From contig NZ_FREZ01000003.1 in NCBI RefSeq assembly GCF_900143525.1, positions 372,001 through 436,000 on the forward strand: DNA of 64,000 bases, read 5' to 3'. Position 1 is the stretch's first letter. Every line of letters starts with the position of its first letter. Below, piece by piece: positions 38,062 through 46,337 of this stretch. A model generated the notes under the pieces. It searched no databases. It was not told the DNA's origin and saw only the letters and a program-made list of their open reading frames with translations. The position numbers and the translations under genes are program-made. Source of the DNA: Ruegeria sp. Alg231-54 (lineage in GTDB: Bacteria > Pseudomonadota > Alphaproteobacteria > Rhodobacterales > Rhodobacteraceae).

Positions 38062-38460
38062 ATGCCACACTTCCACGTCGAATACTCCGGCAATCTGGAC
38101 GATCGGGTCGACATCGGTGGCTTGTGCGAATGCATACGAGACACCGCTGCGGGGATTGAGGCTTTTCCAATGCCGGGAATTCGCGTCCGCGCCACGCGTG
38201 TTGACTATTTTGCCATTGCGGATGGAGATCCCAAGCATGGCTTTGTGGACATCTCAATCCGCCTGCGCGCTGGCCGTCCTGACGACGTTAAGAAGAACGC
38301 AACACAACGTATCTTTGATGCGGTTGAGGCGTATCTGGAACAGGCCTTCTCGAAACACTCTATCGCACTTTCACTAGAGATGCGTGACATCGACCCAGAC
38401 CTTTCGCCCAAGACCGGCACAATCCGGAATCATTTGGCTGCGACAAAGCAGGAGACCTGA
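38062..38460 (+). CDS. hpaF: 5-carboxymethyl-2-hydroxymuconate delta-isomerase
   Basis: A 132-aa enzyme of the tautomerase superfamily. It isomerises 5-carboxymethyl-2-hydroxymuconate to 5-oxo-pent-3-ene-1,2,5-tricarboxylate. The catalytic base is the N-terminal proline exposed after Met removal, so the true start is the ATG at 38062 (MPHFHVEYSGN), which follows AAGGAGAGCTC; an upstream ATG at 38038 would bury this proline. The length matches CHMI enzymes (about 125-130 aa). It is the first gene of the hpa operon and stops 3 bp before hpaE. Confidence 0.92.
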   Translation: MPHFHVEYSGNLDDRVDIGGLCECIRDTAAGIEAFPMPGIRVRATRVDYFAIADGDPKHGFVDISIRLRAGRPDDVKKNATQRIFDAVEAYLEQAFSKHSIALSLEMRDIDPDLSPKTGTIRNHLAATKQET

Positions 38461-38463
38461 CAC

Positions 38464-39972
38464 ATGAGCGTACCGGATACGAATATCGAGAAACTGGCAG
38501 GCTTTCTGGCCCGGTTCAAAGAAACGGGCATCAAGAACCGTATCGCAGGCGAAGACCGGGATGGCGCAGCGGGCGTTTTCCAATCCACCTCTCCGGTGGA
38601 CAAATCAGTAATCTGCAACGTTGCGCACGGTACGTCCGACGATATCGACGCGGCGGTCAAAGCGGCCCATGCTGCCTTTACTGAATGGCGCGACATGCCC
38701 GCCACCGAACGCCGCCGGATCCTGCTAAACGTTGCCGACGCCATCGAATCCCGGGCCGAAGAAATCGCGCTGTGTGAATGTTGGGATACCGGCCAAACAC
38801 TGCGATTCATGTCCAAGGCGGCGCTGCGCGGTGCCGAGAATTTTCGCTACTTTGCGGATCAGGTCGTGCAGGCTCGCGACGGGCAGCACCTGAAATCGCC
38901 GACGTTGATGAATATCACCACCCGTGTACCTATCGGCCCGGTTGGTGTGATCACTCCGTGGAACACGCCCTTCATGCTGTCGACGTGGAAAATCGCGCCC
39001 GCTCTGGCCGCGGGCTGCACCGTGGTCCACAAGCCAGCCGAAGACTCGCCTTTGTCCGCCCGCCTGTTGGTGGAAATCGCCGAAGAAGCGGGTTTGCCCA
39101 AGGGCGTGCTGAATACCGTGAACGGTTTTGGCCCTGATGCCGGTAAGGCGTTGACAGAGCACCCCTTGATCAAAGCCATCGCTTTTGTCGGAGAAAGCCG
39201 GACAGGCAGCATCATCACAAAGCAGGGTGCCGATACGCTCAAGCGGATGCACTTGGAACTGGGCGGCAAGAACCCCGTTATCGTGTTTGATGACGCCGAT
39301 CTGGACCGGGCTCTGGATGCGGTGATCTTCATGATCTACTCGATCAACGGTGAACGCTGCACCTCGTCCTCGCGGCTGCTGGTGCAGGACACTATCAAGG
39401 AAGAATTCGAGGCCAAACTGGTCGAGCGTGTGAACAACATCAAGGTCGGGCACCCCCTGGACCCTGCGACCGAGATCGGCCCGCTAGTCACTGAGGAGCA
39501 TTACAACAAGGTGACCTCATACTTTGACATCGCCAAAGAGGATGGTGCGACCGTCGCGGCCGGTGGGGTCAAGGTTGGTGATGTCGGATTTTTCGTACGC
39601 CCGACATTGTTTACCAATGCCAACAACAACATGCGCATCGCGCGAGAGGAAATATTTGGCCCCGTGCTAACTTCCATTCCATTCTCGACCGAAGAAGAAG
39701 CGCTGCATATCGCCAATGACACGCCCTATGGGTTAACCGGCTATGTCTGGACCAACGACCTTACACGCGCCCTGCGCTTTACCGATAAGTTGGAAGCTGG
39801 GATGATCTGGGTGAACTCGGAAAATGTTCGCCACCTGCACACGCCCTTTGGCGGGGTAAAGGCGTCAGGTATCGGTCGCGACGGCGGTGATTGGAGCTTT
39901 GACTTCTATATGGAGCAGAAACACGTGGGCTTTGCCACTGGTCAGCACAAGATTATGCAGTTGGGAAAGTAA
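38464..39972 (+). CDS. hpaE: 5-carboxymethyl-2-hydroxymuconate semialdehyde dehydrogenase
   Basis: The 502-aa aldehyde dehydrogenase oxidises the ring-cleavage product of homoprotocatechuate with NAD. It has PWNTPFMLSTWKIAPALAAG, the catalytic Glu in LELGGKNPVIVFDDAD (about 260), and the catalytic Cys in YSINGERCTSSSRLLVQD (about 298), the ERC context being typical of HpaE. The gene is tightly spaced after hpaF and has its own GGAGACC site. Confidence 0.93.
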   Translation: MSVPDTNIEKLAGFLARFKETGIKNRIAGEDRDGAAGVFQSTSPVDKSVICNVAHGTSDDIDAAVKAAHAAFTEWRDMPATERRRILLNVADAIESRAEEIALCECWDTGQTLRFMSKAALRGAENFRYFADQVVQARDGQHLKSPTLMNITTRVPIGPVGVITPWNTPFMLSTWKIAPALAAGCTVVHKPAEDSPLSARLLVEIAEEAGLPKGVLNTVNGFGPDAGKALTEHPLIKAIAFVGESRTGSIITKQGADTLKRMHLELGGKNPVIVFDDADLDRALDAVIFMIYSINGERCTSSSRLLVQDTIKEEFEAKLVERVNNIKVGHPLDPATEIGPLVTEEHYNKVTSYFDIAKEDGATVAAGGVKVGDVGFFVRPTLFTNANNNMRIAREEIFGPVLTSIPFSTEEEALHIANDTPYGLTGYVWTNDLTRALRFTDKLEAGMIWVNSENVRHLHTPFGGVKASGIGRDGGDWSFDFYMEQKHVGFATGQHKIMQLGK

Positions 39973-39983
39973 CGCCTTCCGAG

Positions 39984-40081
39984 CGACGTCTGGTCAAGGT
40001 GCCGCTCGTAAAAAGATAGAATACGTGCGCACATCTATGGTCCATGAACTCTTTGAGAGTCGGACCAAACGACGTCTGGTC
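39984..40081 (+). repeat. Short direct and inverted repeats between hpaE and hpaD
   Basis: CGACGTCTGGTC occurs at 39984-39995 and again at 40070-40081. Between them lies an inverted repeat TGGTCC (40038-40043) / GGACCA (40062-40067). The surrounding 164-bp gap is unusually long for this operon and contains no gene. It may be a local duplication scar or an mRNA-processing site. Confidence 0.5.
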
Positions 40082-40136
40082 GTCCGCTCTCCCTTACAAA
40101 GCGGTCAGACGCCACCTTATATGAGGAGGAACTGTC

Positions 40137-40979
40137 ATGGGAAAGATTGTACAGGCTGCTAAGATCACACATGTGCCCAGCATCTGGATGTCCCACACGA
40201 TGCCGAAATACAAAGGTATCCGGCAACCTGCGATAGATGGTTACGCGCGTCTGCGGCAGGACGCGATTGACCGCGATGTCGACACCTTCATCGTATTCGA
40301 TACACATTGGATCACCAATCAGGGTTTTCACCTGAACACAAAAGAGCGCCACAAGGGCCGATTCATCAGCCACGAACTGCCGCACATGCTGGCGGATATG
40401 GAGTTCGATTACCGCGGTGATCACGAACTTGGTGAAACCATCCTCGACGTTCTGAGAGAGCGTGGGGAACGGGCTCTGGGTCATTCGCATCCCGACATGG
40501 GAATGGAGTACGGTACCCTTTTGCCTATGCATTTCATCAATGAAGGTGTGAATGCCCGGGTGCTGCCAGTTGCGGTCAACCAGTTCTCGTCTATCGCCGA
40601 GAACCGCGTTTGGGGTGAAGCCATCGCCGAAGGCATCCGGCGTTCGAACCGCAATGTTTCGATTCTGGCCTCCGGGTCTCTAAGTCATGACTTCACGCCG
40701 AATGAGCGCTCTGTCGAAGGTCTGAACGCAGTGAATGGCGAGTTCAACCGCCAGATGGATATGCGCGTTCTCGAATTGTGGCAGCAGGGCCGTTTCGAAG
40801 AGTTCCTGGACCTTTTGCCTGACTACGCCAAAAAATGTACGGGCGAGTGTGCGATGAACGACACTGCCCTGCTGTTCGGTGCGTTGGGATGGGGCAGTTA
40901 CAAAGGCGAGATCGACATCTACACCCCGTATTTCGGTAGTTCCGGAACGGGTCAGGCAAATATCAGCTTTTCGGTCTGA
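40137..40979 (+). CDS. hpaD: 3,4-dihydroxyphenylacetate 2,3-dioxygenase
   Basis: A 280-aa class III (LigB-type) extradiol dioxygenase that cleaves the ring of homoprotocatechuate using Fe(II). Characteristic parts are VPSIWMSHTMPKYKGIRQPA at the N-terminus, DTFIVFDTHWITNQ, and the His-rich HSHPDMGMEYGTLLPMHF (about 119-136), and SGSLSHDF. The length equals E. coli HpaD (about 283 aa). A very good ribosome binding site (GAGGAGGAACTGTC) precedes the ATG. It is the committed step of the pathway encoded here. Confidence 0.93.
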   Translation: MGKIVQAAKITHVPSIWMSHTMPKYKGIRQPAIDGYARLRQDAIDRDVDTFIVFDTHWITNQGFHLNTKERHKGRFISHELPHMLADMEFDYRGDHELGETILDVLRERGERALGHSHPDMGMEYGTLLPMHFINEGVNARVLPVAVNQFSSIAENRVWGEAIAEGIRRSNRNVSILASGSLSHDFTPNERSVEGLNAVNGEFNRQMDMRVLELWQQGRFEEFLDLLPDYAKKCTGECAMNDTALLFGALGWGSYKGEIDIYTPYFGSSGTGQANISFSV

Positions 40980-41003
40980 GGCCGAGACACGGGAATCCTG
41001 CAA

Positions 41004-42485
41004 ATGACAGACTTACGTCTCAACGACCCCACGTTGCTTATCGAAGCGGCGCGGGTTGGCTCCAAATGGGTCGGTGCCACTGAGGTATCCGCCACTCTGG
41101 AAGTGACCAACCCGGCAACTGGTGATCTAATCGGACGAGTCCCAAATCTTGGGGCGGCCGAAACGGCCGAAGCAATCGCCGAAGCGCACCGTGCACAGAA
41201 GGGCTGGGCCAAGCGCACAGCGAAGGACCGCAGTCAAATCCTGCGCCGCTGGTAGGAGCTGATGATCGAAAACCAGGATGATCTTGGCACTATCCTAACC
41301 GCCAAGCAGGGCAAGCCGTGGGCTGAGGCCAAGGGTGAAATCGCTTATGGCGCCAGCTTCATCGAATGGTTCGCTGAAGAGGCCCGCCGCGCCTATGGCG
41401 ACGTCACCCCCGGCCACGCGCCGGATAAGCGGATCATCACCATCAAACAGCCGATTGGGGTTGTTGCCGCGATCACGCCGTGGAATTTCCCCAATGCCAT
41501 GATCACGCGAAAGGCGGGACCGGCACTGGCGGCAGGCTGCTCCATGGTGCTCAAACCTGCCAGCCAGACGCCATTCTCGGCTATCGCGCTGGCAGTTCTG
41601 GCCGAGCGAGCCGGGTTGCCTGCGGGATTGTTCTCGGTCATCACTGGATCAGCGCGCGCCATCGGAGGTGAGATGACCTCGAGCAAAACCGTGCAGAAAC
41701 TGACCTTTACCGGGTCCACCGAAATCGGCGCGATGCTTTATGCGCAATGCGCACCTACGATCAAGAAACTAGGTTTAGAATTGGGCGGCAACGCGCCGTT
41801 CATCGTGTTTGACGACGCAGATCTGGACGCGGCAGTCGAAGGGGCAGTGATCGCCAAGTTCCGAAACAACGGCCAGACTTGCGTCTGCGCCAACCGCATC
41901 TATGTCCAGTCTGGGATCAACGACACGTTCGCCGAAAAACTGGCCGCTAAGGTCGCAAAACTGCCGACTGGAAACGGCTTTGACGAGGGCACCGTCTTTG
42001 GCCCACTAATCGATCAAGCCGCAGTCGCGAAAGTGTCTGAGCATATCAAAGACGCAACCGCCAAGGGTGCAACAGTCACACTGGGCGGCAAGCCGCACGC
42101 CCTTGGCGGCACTTTTTTCGAGCCGACCATCCTGACTGGCGTGACCGCAGACATGGCGGTGGCGACCGAGGAAACCTTCGGCCCAGTCGCGCCTTTGTTC
42201 AAATTCGACAGGGAAAGCGAAGTTATCGCAGCCGCCAATGATACCGAATTCGGCCTCGCTTCGTATTTCTATTCGCGCGACATGGCCCGTGTCTGGCGCG
42301 TGTCCCAAGCATTGGAATATGGCATGGTCGGGATCAACACCGGCCTGATCTCAACTGCCGAAGCGCCCTTTGGAGGCGTTAAGATGTCAGGTCTGGGGCG
42401 CGAGGGGTCGCGCCATGGGCTGGATGACTTCATGGAACTCAAATACTTGTGCATGGGTGGCATTGACGCCGCCGAGGAGGCCTGA
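41004..42485 (+). pseudogene. gabD: Succinate-semialdehyde dehydrogenase gene interrupted by an in-frame amber codon
   Basis: The frame encodes a GabD-type enzyme of 493 positions, with [38 protein letters not shown] and the catalytic Cys in [11 protein letters not shown], but codon 84 (41253-41255) is TAG. The sequence around it, [16 protein letters not shown], shows that an aromatic residue (Tyr in relatives, TAC/TAT) is expected. Upstream and downstream parts stay in the same frame. Translation might restart at the ATG at 41262 (407 aa), but that product would lack the N-terminal strands of the NAD domain. The enzyme would convert succinic semialdehyde from HpaI to succinate. Its stop overlaps the hpaG start. 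A sequencing error or amber suppression are alternatives. Confidence 0.88.
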
Positions 42486-43339
42486 TGCGCTTTTCAACTT
42501 TCACCGCAAACGGAGCAACTTTTTTCGGCGCGATCACCAATGACGGTGCAATTGCGCTGAACGACGCCTTTCCCGATCAGGCCAGCCTTTACGAGGTGAT
42601 CGCCGCGGGCGCGTTTGAAAAGTTGACCGAGGCCTCAGCAGGCCGCGAAGTGACCCACAAAAAATTCACTTACGAAATGGTGATGCCAGATGTCCGCCGC
42701 ATCCTCTGCGTCGGGGTGAACTTTCCCGACCGCAACGCGGAATACAAAGACGGCAGCAAACAGCCGAAATACATGTCGTTGTTTCCGCGCTTTGCCAGCG
42801 GTTTCACCGGGCACGACCGCCCGCTGATCCGTCCTCCGGAAAACCACACGCTGGATTACGAGGGCGAGGTCGTTATCGTGATTGGCAAATCCGGTCGGCG
42901 AATTTCGCAGGTAGATGCCTATGACCACATCGCAGCCCTGACTTTATGTAACGAAGGCACAATCCGCGACTGGGTCCGCCATGCCAAGTTCAACGTCACA
43001 CAGGGAAAGAACTGGGACAATTCCGGTGCCATCGGTCCGTGGCTAGTGCCATTCACCGACGCGGCCCAGTTGGACGATGCCCGAATTCAGACCCATGTGA
43101 ATGGTGAGTTGCGTCAGGACGATACGCTGAATCGCATGATGTTCCCGATCCGGCGCGAGATCGAATATATCTCGACCTTCATGACGCTTCTGCCCGGTGA
43201 CATCATCGTCACCGGCACCCCGACGGGTGCGGGCGCGCGGTTTGATCCACCGAAGTACCTGGCACCGGGTGACGTAGTGGAAATCTCAGTCGAGGGCATT
43301 GGAACGCTGCGCAACACAGTCGAGGACGAACAGGTATGA
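42485..43339 (+). CDS. hpaG: Fumarylacetoacetate-hydrolase family enzyme (OPET decarboxylase / HHDD isomerase type)
   Basis: The 284-aa protein has one FAH-fold domain with the metal-binding DYEGEVVIVIGKSGRRI (about 121-137) and TGTPTGAGARFDPPKYLAPGD (named here by its ends, about 240-260). In the pathway it would decarboxylate 5-oxo-pent-3-ene-1,2,5-tricarboxylate and isomerise the product. E. coli HpaG has two FAH domains (about 430 aa), whereas this protein has one, so either it does both steps, acts as an oligomer, or does only one of them. The start overlaps the gabD stop (TGATG). Confidence 0.85.
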   Translation: MRFSTFTANGATFFGAITNDGAIALNDAFPDQASLYEVIAAGAFEKLTEASAGREVTHKKFTYEMVMPDVRRILCVGVNFPDRNAEYKDGSKQPKYMSLFPRFASGFTGHDRPLIRPPENHTLDYEGEVVIVIGKSGRRISQVDAYDHIAALTLCNEGTIRDWVRHAKFNVTQGKNWDNSGAIGPWLVPFTDAAQLDDARIQTHVNGELRQDDTLNRMMFPIRREIEYISTFMTLLPGDIIVTGTPTGAGARFDPPKYLAPGDVVEISVEGIGTLRNTVEDEQV

Positions 43340-44136
43340 CCCCCGAAGATCATGCCCGTGCCGCAGCCGACTTATTGCAAGCTGAATGCTCGCACGAACA
43401 GATTGGCCTTTTGACACTGCGCCATCCCGAAATGGGAATGAGCGACGCCTATGAGGTGCAGAACGCCATTTATCGACAAAAATTGGCCGAAGGCCGCAAG
43501 GTGATCGGCTGGAAAATCGGGTTGACCTCGAAAGCGATGCAATATGCGCTGAATATCGACATCCCCGACAGCGGAATTTTGTTCGATGATATGAAGTTCG
43601 ATCACGGCGAAACCGTTCCTGCGGGCCGGTTCATCCAGCCCCGGATCGAGGCCGAGATTGCTTTTGTCATGAAATCTGCTGTAGGCGGAGAGAACGTCAC
43701 CCGTGACGACATCATTGCCGCCACGGATTACGTCGCGCCTTCGATTGAAATCCTCGACACGCGTATTCAGCGTGTCGACCCCGCGACCGGACAAACACGT
43801 ACCGTCTATGACACAATCAGCGACAACGCCGCCAATGCCGGCATCGTGTTGGGCCCCGAACGTCATTCGATAGATGCATGTGATTTGCGTTGGGTCGGGG
43901 CACTGACCTTCCGCAATGGTGAGATCGAGGAAACCGGTCTGGGCGCGGGTGTTTTGAACGACCCAGTCGAAAGCGTCGTCTGGCTGGCCCGTCGCATGGC
44001 GCAGTACGACCAGAGGATAGAACCGGGCCAGGTGATCTTGTCTGGTAGTTTTATTCGACCCGTCGAATGCCCGCCGAGCACCGAAATCCATGCTGATTTC
44101 GGACCATTTGGCTCGGTCGATATCAACTTTGCCTGA
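43336..44136 (+). CDS. hpaH: 2-oxo-hept-3-ene-1,7-dioate hydratase
   Basis: A 266-aa enzyme of the FAH/hydratase superfamily (MhpD/HpaH group) that adds water to 2-oxo-hept-3-ene-1,7-dioate. Marks are VIGWKIGLTSKAMQYALNID (about 56-75), the metal-binding PRIEAEIAFVM, and ILDTRI. The length equals E. coli HpaH (267 aa). It overlaps hpaG by 4 bp and is followed by hpaI after 11 bp, so these late steps are co-translated. Confidence 0.92.
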   Translation: MTPEDHARAAADLLQAECSHEQIGLLTLRHPEMGMSDAYEVQNAIYRQKLAEGRKVIGWKIGLTSKAMQYALNIDIPDSGILFDDMKFDHGETVPAGRFIQPRIEAEIAFVMKSAVGGENVTRDDIIAATDYVAPSIEILDTRIQRVDPATGQTRTVYDTISDNAANAGIVLGPERHSIDACDLRWVGALTFRNGEIEETGLGAGVLNDPVESVVWLARRMAQYDQRIEPGQVILSGSFIRPVECPPSTEIHADFGPFGSVDINFA

Positions 44137-44147
44137 AGGAGGCCGGG

Positions 44148-45203
44148 ATGCCCGCGCCACTAAACGCTTTCAAGGCCGCGCTGCAGGCTGGTCAACCGCA
44201 GGTTGGCTGCTGGATTGGAATGGCGGACACCTATGCCGCTGAAATCGCGGCCACGTCCCAGTTCGACTGGTTGCTTGTTGACGGAGAGCACGCCCCAAAC
44301 GATCTTCGCTCAATCCTGGAACAGGTGCGGGTCATCGAAGGAAGCGGCAGCCAACCGGTCGCACGCTTGCCGATAGGTGAAACCTGGATGATCAAGCAAT
44401 ACCTCGATGCCGGCGTTCAGAATATTCTGGTGCCGATGGTCGAAAGCGGAGATCAGGCGCGGGATTTGGTACGGGCGGTGCGATACCCGCCCCACGGAGT
44501 TCGGGGCGTGGGATCAGCGTTGGCCAGGGCTTCGCGCTTTGCGGCGATCCCGGACTATCTGAAAACGGCTGATGAACAGATCTGCCTGCTTGTTCAGGTG
44601 GAAAACCGCGCCGGGTTAGAGGCACTAGACGATATTCTTGCCTCTGACGTTGATGGGGTCTTTCTCGGTCCCTCCGATCTGGCCGCTGACATGGGCCATA
44701 TCGGTGATGTTGGTCATACAGAAGTGGTCGAGGCCGTTTTGGACGCGATAACTCGGGTCGTCGCGGCAGGCAAATTTGCCGGGATACTGACACTTGATCC
44801 GGCCATGCAGCGTAAATGTCTGGATCTGGGGGCGACCTTCCTGGCCACAAACATCGACGTTACTTTGTTCGCGCAGGCGGTGCGCCGGGCTGCCGATGAA
44901 GCCTTGGCGTTGCTACCTAACCAAAGCGTTTCGGGTGTTGCCCAAACGGAAGCGGCCAGCAAGTACCTGCAGCAATTGTGCAAGCACTGGTCCCACAAGG
45001 CCCAGGTGGCTTTCGACGACACCCACGGCAGCGTGGAATTTCCGGGCGGAAACCGGCTGACCTTGGTCGCAGGTGAATCCAGCCTTTCGCTGACGGCTGA
45101 AACCGGCCCTCGCGGAGATCTGACCCGCTGGCAGGAAGTCATCGAAGCGCATCTGGTACGGTTTGCTTTTCGCGAAGACATTAGCATTGACTGGGTGGGC
45201 TGA
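44148..45203 (+). CDS. hpaI: 4-hydroxy-2-oxoheptanedioate aldolase fused to a DUF2218 domain
   Basis: Residues 1 to about 255 are a class II HpcH/HpaI aldolase, which splits 4-hydroxy-2-oxoheptanedioate into pyruvate and succinic semialdehyde. His48, Arg73, Glu152 and Asp177 correspond to the catalytic and metal-binding residues, in DWLLVDGEHAPND, VARLPIG, QVENRAG and FLGPSDLAADMG. Residues about 265-351 form a second domain (SKYLQQLCKHWSHK, HGSVEFPGG, LVRFAFREDISIDWVG) that looks like DUF2218, normally a stand-alone protein of about 100 aa. E. coli HpaI is about 262 aa and lacks it. The frame is continuous. The GAAGGAGG site precedes the ATG. Confidence 0.9.
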   Translation: MPAPLNAFKAALQAGQPQVGCWIGMADTYAAEIAATSQFDWLLVDGEHAPNDLRSILEQVRVIEGSGSQPVARLPIGETWMIKQYLDAGVQNILVPMVESGDQARDLVRAVRYPPHGVRGVGSALARASRFAAIPDYLKTADEQICLLVQVENRAGLEALDDILASDVDGVFLGPSDLAADMGHIGDVGHTEVVEAVLDAITRVVAAGKFAGILTLDPAMQRKCLDLGATFLATNIDVTLFAQAVRRAADEALALLPNQSVSGVAQTEAASKYLQQLCKHWSHKAQVAFDDTHGSVEFPGGNRLTLVAGESSLSLTAETGPRGDLTRWQEVIEAHLVRFAFREDISIDWVG

Positions 45204-45246
45204 TCCCAAATCAACTACCGCCTGAAGACGACTACAAGGAACACTC

Positions 45247-45975
45247 ATGTCAGATCCGGTTTATGTAATTGGCGATATCCATGGCCAACTGGGGATGCTT
45301 GAAGACGCACTGGACCGGATCGAACGGGATGGAGGGCCAGACGCCAAGATCGTGTTTCTTGGCGATTATACGGACAGGGGTGCGCAAAGTTGCGGGGTTT
45401 TGGATCTGCTGGTCCGAGGGAACGCCGACGGTAAGAACTGGGTCTTTCTACGTGGCAATCATGACCAGATGTGCGCAATGTTTCTGGAGGACTATCCGCG
45501 CAATGATGCGCGCCTGCTGGTCGGGTATCACTGGCTTCATCCTCGGATCGGCGGGATCGAAACGCTGCGGTCCTATGGGGTTGAAGCCACCAACGTGGAC
45601 AGAATCTATCAAGTTCACGCCAAAGCCAAACAGGCCGTCCCTCAGGCTCATATCGATTTTCTGAACGGGCTAAAACCGTTCCATCAGGACGGCGCATTGC
45701 TGTTCGTGCATGCAGGTATTCGACCCGGGGTGAAACTGGAGCAGCAAGACCACGACGATCTGATATGGATTCGTGAGGAATTCCTGAACCATAAAGATCC
45801 ACATCCATGGTTGGTTGTCCACGGCCACAGCCACGTGGCCGCACCTGAACATCATGGAAACCGTATCAATCTGGATACAGGAGCAGGCTATGGCCAAGCC
45901 CTGACCGCCGCCGTGTTCGAAGGCACCACGTGTTGGGTACTGGATGCTGGTGGGCGTAGACTTGTGACCCACTGA
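45247..45975 (+). CDS. PPP-type metallophosphoesterase (serine/threonine phosphatase-like)
   Basis: The 242-aa protein has the calcineurin-like phosphatase signature: GDIHG (about 8-12), GDYTDRG (about 38-44) and GNHDQM (about 71-76), with later metal ligands in FVHAGIRPG and VVHGHSH. Bacterial relatives dephosphorylate phosphoproteins or diadenosine tetraphosphate. It follows hpaI after 43 bp with its own AAGGAACACTC site, but has no obvious link to aromatic catabolism. The substrate is unknown. Confidence 0.9.
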   Translation: MSDPVYVIGDIHGQLGMLEDALDRIERDGGPDAKIVFLGDYTDRGAQSCGVLDLLVRGNADGKNWVFLRGNHDQMCAMFLEDYPRNDARLLVGYHWLHPRIGGIETLRSYGVEATNVDRIYQVHAKAKQAVPQAHIDFLNGLKPFHQDGALLFVHAGIRPGVKLEQQDHDDLIWIREEFLNHKDPHPWLVVHGHSHVAAPEHHGNRINLDTGAGYGQALTAAVFEGTTCWVLDAGGRRLVTH

Positions 45976-45988
45976 GACAGACTCTGAC

Positions 45989-46171
45989 TCACATGGCGTA
46001 AAAATGTGGCGTCGCCGATGTCGTTTCTTTTTTAAAAAGCTTCTCAACCATGATCGCCGTCATCGCTAAGCCTTGAACCACCACATTGGGTCCATCAGAC
46101 GTTTTTTGGAACAGCAGTTCTTTACGGCGGTCGGCAGGATTGGCGGCAATAATAGCTGGAATGGACAACAT
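45989..46171 (-). CDS. Small unassigned reading frame
   Basis: A 60-codon minus-strand frame (begins MLSIPAIIAANPADRRKELL) with plausible codon use lies between two plus-strand genes. It has no clear ribosome binding site and no recognised motif. It may be a small gene or a relic; the rest of the 362-bp gap holds the MarR-type operator pair described separately. Confidence 0.25.
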   Translation of the reverse strand: MLSIPAIIAANPADRRKELLFQKTSDGPNVVVQGLAMTAIMVEKLFKKETTSATPHFYAM

Positions 46172-46263
46172 TTTTCTACGCCGGCAACTTCGGAAAAATC
46201 TTCGAATGCACTCAGCAACAATAGTTCAAACACGTGACTCCAAACGAAACGGCATTGACTTTA

Positions 46264-46298
46264 GTTTCATATGTAACGATATTCGTTGCAAATGAAAC
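46264..46298. promoter_or_regulatory. Paired MarR-type operator upstream of the MBL-fold gene
   Basis: Two 14-bp near-palindromes, GTTTCATATGTAAC (46264-46277) and GTTGCAAATGAAAC (46285-46298), are 21 bp apart centre to centre, two helical turns, and together form a larger inverted repeat. The same motif appears twice in front of marR at 53958-53999. They are therefore probable binding sites for that MarR protein, controlling the cassette that starts at 46338. Confidence 0.7.
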
Positions 46299-46337
46299 AA
46301 AACGAGTCACGCGAGCGACATACTTCGGGAGAACACA

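Noticed and set aside
41262..42485. Independent 407-aa aldehyde dehydrogenase starting after the amber codon
   Set aside because: The upstream 83 codons are in the same frame and continue the aldehyde dehydrogenase homology, so this is one interrupted gene rather than a short natural enzyme.
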